Assembly (NCBI GenBank): GCA_006384855.1
Contig: VCJN01001965.1
Coordinates: forward strand, 1-64,000
Direction of reading: 5' to 3'
Length of the DNA stretch: 64,000 nucleotides
Source of the DNA: Tetraselmis striata
Taxonomy: Eukaryota > Chlorophyta > Chlorodendrophyceae > Chlorodendrales > Chlorodendraceae
Shown: piece by piece, positions 59,776 through 64,000 of the stretch
Layout of the letters: each line of letters begins with the position of its first letter
How positions within the stretch are numbered: position 1 is the stretch's first letter
The notes under the pieces: generated by a model
Seen by the model: the letters and a program-made list of their open reading frames with translations, nothing else
Told to the model about the DNA's origin: nothing
The model's database searches: none
Translations under genes and position numbers: made by a program

Positions 59776-60213
59776 CTACTCTGGCTTCTTGTAGTTCTCG
59801 CCCAACGGCGGCCAAGGCCCGGCAGCAACGTGACTAAACACCCCATGTGCCGTTCCAATCCATACGTACGGCATGCCGCTGGCATTGAGTCTGCCTTGAA
59901 GGTACCTCGGTTCGCATCCAATGACCACATCTAGAGAGGATAGCGCCTCCATTGCGCCTCCAATCGAGCTTTCCGCACAAGCACGGGTATCCGCTTCGCT
60001 CTCTCCCACTTTCGCGGTCGGAGTCGCAGCAGGGGCGGGGACCGCTGCAAAAGCGGACGTGCCGAGCAAATTTTCTACTGGATAGTGTGAACGATGAATC
60101 TTTTCTATTCGATTGCTATTGTATGCATTTGAATATATCCCAGTATGTTTTAAATGGTGACAATAGAATGACTTAGTCGCAATACGATATTGTAAGGAAA
60201 CGGATTGTGCCAT
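59776..60213 (-). CDS. Hypothetical protein, 145 residues
   Basis: Open minus-strand frame. The C-terminal 65 residues look most protein-like (AMEALSSLDVVIGCEPRYLQ, then MPYVWIGTAHGVFSHV), and the N-terminal part is less convincing. It could be the last exon of a larger gene. No family recognised and no TGTAA nearby downstream. Confidence 0.28.
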   Translation of the reverse strand: MAQSVSLQYRIATKSFYCHHLKHTGIYSNAYNSNRIEKIHRSHYPVENLLGTSAFAAVPAPAATPTAKVGESEADTRACAESSIGGAMEALSSLDVVIGCEPRYLQGRLNASGMPYVWIGTAHGVFSHVAAGPWPPLGENYKKPE

Positions 60214-62103
60214 CTTTCCGTCCGGAGGCGCAGAGTCGTGCGCGCTTGGTGCGAGCCCCAGGCAGTAAGGCTTGAAGAGTTTATGGCAGTTGATGAGTTG
60301 ATGGCAGTTGATGTATCAACGTTCGCATGCCCTTTCTTTCCACATCCAACGATCAACATGCATGGGGGGAGGTTGACAAGCCAGATGCGCCACAAATTAA
60401 TGCCGATGTACGGGATGCGTAGATTGTCCCCTCTGCGCACAGATGATGACATCATCGCATATTACTTGATGACCTCTCCCCCCCCCCCCCCCCCCCCGCC
60501 CCGCCCTTCATTACATGAGAGCGCGACGCCCGCCGTTTGACCTGTCATTACTGCACTCAGACGGCCATCCAGCGCCTAAACGACTGCGGTATCCATGCAG
60601 TCCGCTGTGCGCTATCAGTAGAGACATGTGGCGTGTTATGAATCTATGGTTGTGCGCCTGGCGCTGCCCTCCATGAGATTTCGCACATACCTTTTCTTGC
60701 GCAAGTGATGGGAAACATGCATAATGATGACGCGCTGCGTAATACACAATATTATTGTTATTTGGCAATAGTGCAGAATATATGTGGTGGACGTGGCTAG
60801 AAGGTAGCCAGCAGCGCTTGTTGCAGTGCCCAATAACCGTCAGGGGCCAATAAGTTTTTCAAAGATGCGCAGGTCTGGAGACATGGAATAAAGCCCGTGT
60901 CATCGTGCACATCAGTATATGCAGAGGTGCTTACTATTCCCACTTTATACCGCGTTGATTGCAACAGCAAATGGTGAGGCGGGTGAACATAGTCCGATAC
61001 GTTGTCGTACTTGTCAGACTGCGAATGGCGCCGAGACTTGCAGCTGTTGTGATGCACCAACAATTGCGTCTTTGTCGTAGGTTGTCAGCTCAGTGTCACT
61101 GTCAAATGCTTGATGGGCCGCTGTACCGGTACTCACAACCGCGGTTGCATGTTAGCAGCGTGAACTGTCCATTTCGATAGGACCGGCAAATAACATAGAG
61201 TGCTTCTCAGCCCTGGCCCGCATCCGCAAGTCGCATGTGCTATATATGAGATTTTGGGTCATCCGCGCTATAGGGGCATGAGGCTTGCAATGTGCAATAG
61301 GCAGGCGGATTGCTAATGATAGTGTAATATAGACTGAGCAGCAAGACAAAGGCCAGAAAAGTAATGCTGGAAGTCTTGGGTCTACTCTTCAAATAATCAA
61401 ATTCGTCCATGGATATCTGGATCGTGCCACATTACGGAATTCGGTATCGTGAAATTGGTAAATGTGTTGCAATAAGGATAAGACCTACATAGGGTGCTAG
61501 AGGGGCAACATAATGAAGGGGTAAGAAATGCTGCAATGTTTGTGTTAGTGCTATTGTTATTGTTTGTGTTTGTGTTATTGCTCGCAGGTGTAGAAGAAAT
61601 ATATGAGTGCTTCAGAATGATTTTTCGTTCTTCTTGTTTGCAATCGAGTATTTGACCCGCGCAGCGCGACGAAGAGTCCGCAAGAGGATAAAGCTGCGTT
61701 CCCCACTGCCCCGCCCGGTACGCGTGCATATACGGTCAATTACATGCGGTCGGTTACCAGTACGACTCGGTAGTACTGCTATATGTATCCAAGAACGATG
61801 AGTAGGACAACACAAAATGTGAGTCGATGAATACTGTCAGGGTGGGGCGCGTAGCCAGCATCGTGGCGAGAAGCGGCGTTGGGACGGTACTAAAGCGACG
61901 TTTCGAGCATCCAGCGTCAGTTGCCACCCGCCACGCAGCGGCATCCCGGCCGCCGGCCTGGAGTGGGATCGAGGCGGGCCGCCAGCAGTATGGGGATACC
62001 GGTCCTATGACGGGCTGGCGCGGAAGCTAAATAACCCTTGGAGACTGCATGATTTTGGTACAATATAATGTTTAACATTTTCGGTTTTGACATGACACTT
62101 TTG
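60214..62103. other. Gap upstream of the tRNA
   Basis: A 17-C run near 60479 and a small ATGGCAGTTGATG duplication near 60285-60310. No gene supported. Confidence 0.35.
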
Positions 62104-62176
62104 GCTCCTGTGGCGCAATGGATAGCGCACCAGACTTCTAATCTGGGGGTTGCGGGTTCGAGTCCCGCCTGGAGCG
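62104..62176 (+). tRNA. tRNA-Arg (TCT anticodon)
   Basis: 73 nt folding as a cloverleaf: acceptor GCTCCTG/CTGGAGC with one mismatch, D-arm GCGC/GCGC, anticodon stem CCAGA/TCTGG with loop CTTCTAA (anticodon TCT), T-arm GCGGG-TTCGAGT-CCCGC, discriminator G. The internal B-box GGTTCGAGTCC is perfect, and a TTTT terminator starts at 62178. No intron and no encoded CCA, as expected for a nuclear eukaryotic gene. Confidence 0.93.
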
Positions 62177-62455
62177 GTTTTATTTGAAGCGCGTTAAATC
62201 GTTCCGCATCCGCGCACGACTGCATAAGAGAATTAATCAGGGATATAATTCCGCATATGATACTGTGATGTCATTCAAACTTCGACCGGACATCAATGCG
62301 ACCGCCGCAGTGGTGGTACCAGTAACCGTGTTATTTTTTTCGCATGTCGCGCGGTTATTACCCCGATTCAGTAACCTCGGTATATTGTAAATATCGTAGT
62401 AGAATAATATTCTTATTGCATTTTATAATTATGCTGATGAAATTTATCCAGGTAG

Positions 62456-63171
62456 GGGTGAAAATTACAAAACAGGGTGCAATGACAGAGTGCAAAACAG
62501 GGCGTTCCCGAGTTGGTCACTCTTGGACAATTGCAAAACATGGTGCGACTTTCGCGCAGCAACCGCAACTGGGGAACCCCCTCCCGGCGCCGCCACGGAG
62601 TGCACGTATCCCGGCGCGCGACTGTAGCAGCGGACTTAGGGCGGGTCGTCGGTGCACCCGCCCTACTACTGCCGCCACCGGCCGAAGCGCGATGCGCGTG
62701 CTTTTTCGCCGCGGGCGAGCAGTAGCGGGGGTATGAGATATTTAGTAGGTGCCCCGTTGCACGTGCCGTATCGGAAGTGCGGCTTGTAGTCGCGCCCCAT
62801 CGCCGATCCGCCCCAGCAGTCGCATGTGCAGCGGTTTCTATGGGCGTGCGTGTTGGTTACTTGGTTCAGCCTACATGATCGTCGCCATATTGTCACCTGT
62901 CACGGCGGCGCGTTGGTTGGGATCGTCGCCCCGCCAAATGATGCGGTGATCGAGCGTCGCGCTTAGGGGCCGGGGGCGGGCCGCGGGCCGCCGGCCGTCT
63001 ACACCATGTTACAGTATGCAATTTGCCATACCCCGATTTGTACCATGTTTTGCGACTACATCATGTTTTCGAATCTGCCACTGCTCGGGATTGCACCCTG
63101 TTTTGCAAAAGCTGGGTTTGACCATGTTCTGCTAATTAAGTCAAAATTGTAACATGTTTTGCAATTTGCCC
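62456..63171. mobile_element. MITE-like element M1, copy 2
   Basis: 716 bp. The left end GGGTGAAAATTACAAAAC and the right end (minus) GGGCAAATTGCAAAAC resemble the termini of M1 copy 1, and ATTGCACCCTGTTTTGC pairs with GCAAAACAGGGTGCAAT from the other arm. The GC-rich interior has no supported gene. Confidence 0.55.
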
Positions 63172-63310
63172 GAATATATATAAAACGCTAATGACATTAC
63201 AACGGTCGCTCCTTCTACACGTGTTGTATATTGTTCCAATGGTACTTTTAAGAGGCTTGCTATGTTGATCTTTTAGTATTGCTTTTAGCAGCGGGGGATT
63301 CGACGTTTTC

Positions 63311-63405
63311 CCGCCCCCGGGACATGACTGGCAAAGCACCAGCGAAGCCCTCCAGCGTCTCTACGACGGCGGTTTAGGCAGCAATTCAAATACGGAAAGC
63401 CCTGG
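63311..63405 (+). repeat. 85-bp dispersed repeat, copy 3
   Basis: CGCCCCCGGGACATGACTGG through CTACGACGGCGGTTTAGG, then TACGGAAAGCCC. It lies 140 bp outside the related element at 62456-63171. Confidence 0.7.
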
Positions 63406-64000
63406 GTAGGAGACGCTCCGTTATAGTCAACAGCAAATTGCCGAAGCATTATGCAAAATATTGAAGGCCAGTGACTGAATTTCCAACATTGTTGGATCAC
63501 CGTCTAAAACACCGCAATCAAAATACCCGGCCTTGGTCACGAAACGTATGCTATCAGTTTGGGCGTCGGCCCGTTCGAGTATTGCGAGTTATGGTAAGCC
63601 CCATCCCGCGGATCACGTCATTTCGGGAGTGCGATGCATGTGCAACAAAAAGGGCAATGTGAGCGAGAACCTGACGCCATAACTAAAAAAAAATCCATTC
63701 TAAGTAAAATCCAAGGCGCCGCTGTGAAGCGAGAGAGTATATAGGGACCCCGCGCGTAAAATAGAGGTAGGTTAGTCATCGTGACGCAATAACTTGACTA
63801 CTACTAACATCCCAAATTTCCGGCCGGAACTATCAACCCCAAAACTATGGCGGTGATGTCTCACTATGGGCACTCCACCAACATATGCATGTTCGATAGA
63901 CTCAGCTTCAGTTCCGCCACATGCGCATGGGAGTGTTCAAGGAACCGCTCATGCATGGCGTGAGTCCGGGCCAATCGGCGGGTAATTGGAAGTATTCTTG
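63406..64000. other. Right-edge gap
   Basis: No gene or repeat I can support. Confidence 0.35.

Overview
The window looks like nuclear DNA of a chlorophycean (Chlamydomonadales-like) green alga. The genes are GC-rich and cut into many short exons. TGTAA, the poly(A) signal used by these algae, follows three of the gene models. A plastid-type ferritin is present, and the window holds several eukaryotic transposon classes and one tRNA gene. Runs of 10 to 28 G or C are common in introns and gene flanks but almost absent from the transposon block at about 15.7-34.4 kb.

Layout. 0-5.9 kb: a minus-strand Nudix plus zinc-knuckle reading frame running off the left edge, then a degraded repeat family with an Arg/Gly-rich gag-like tail. 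5.9-8.6 kb: a complete PIF/Harbinger transposon with TAA target duplications. 9.2-10.1 kb: a 155-residue protein with two RIIa/DPY30-like docking domains (plus). 10.7-12.2 kb: a 232-residue H-type ferritin in five exons (minus). 13.6-15.7 kb: dispersed repeats. 15.7-24.4 kb: a DIRS-like retrotransposon split by a Ty1/copia element with two 312-bp LTRs. 24.6-30.0 kb: a foldback element with 1.55-kb inverted arms, a 195-bp tandem array and a transposase gene end in each arm. 30.0-31.2 kb: a second, inverted copy of the gag-like repeat.

32.5-45.2 kb: a small Lys-rich XAP5/FAM50-like gene (minus) and, about 1 kb away and divergent, an 11-kb gene of about 15 exons encoding two LisH-CTLH-CRA-UBA modules in tandem. 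45.2-47.6 kb: intergenic DNA with a 161-bp tandem repeat. 47.6-55.8 kb: a minus-strand ZUFSP/ZUP1-type C78 peptidase whose catalytic domain is interrupted by two ZZ-like zinc fingers. 55.8-64 kb: sparse DNA with weak hypothetical genes, a TG repeat, tRNA-Arg(TCT) and a short inverted-repeat element related to one inside the peptidase gene.

The most interesting items are the ZZ insertion inside the peptidase, the duplicated GID/CTLH-type protein, the foldback element, and the habit of placing C-homopolymers just after 5' splice sites. Exon models were made by eye from splice consensus, phase and domain continuity.
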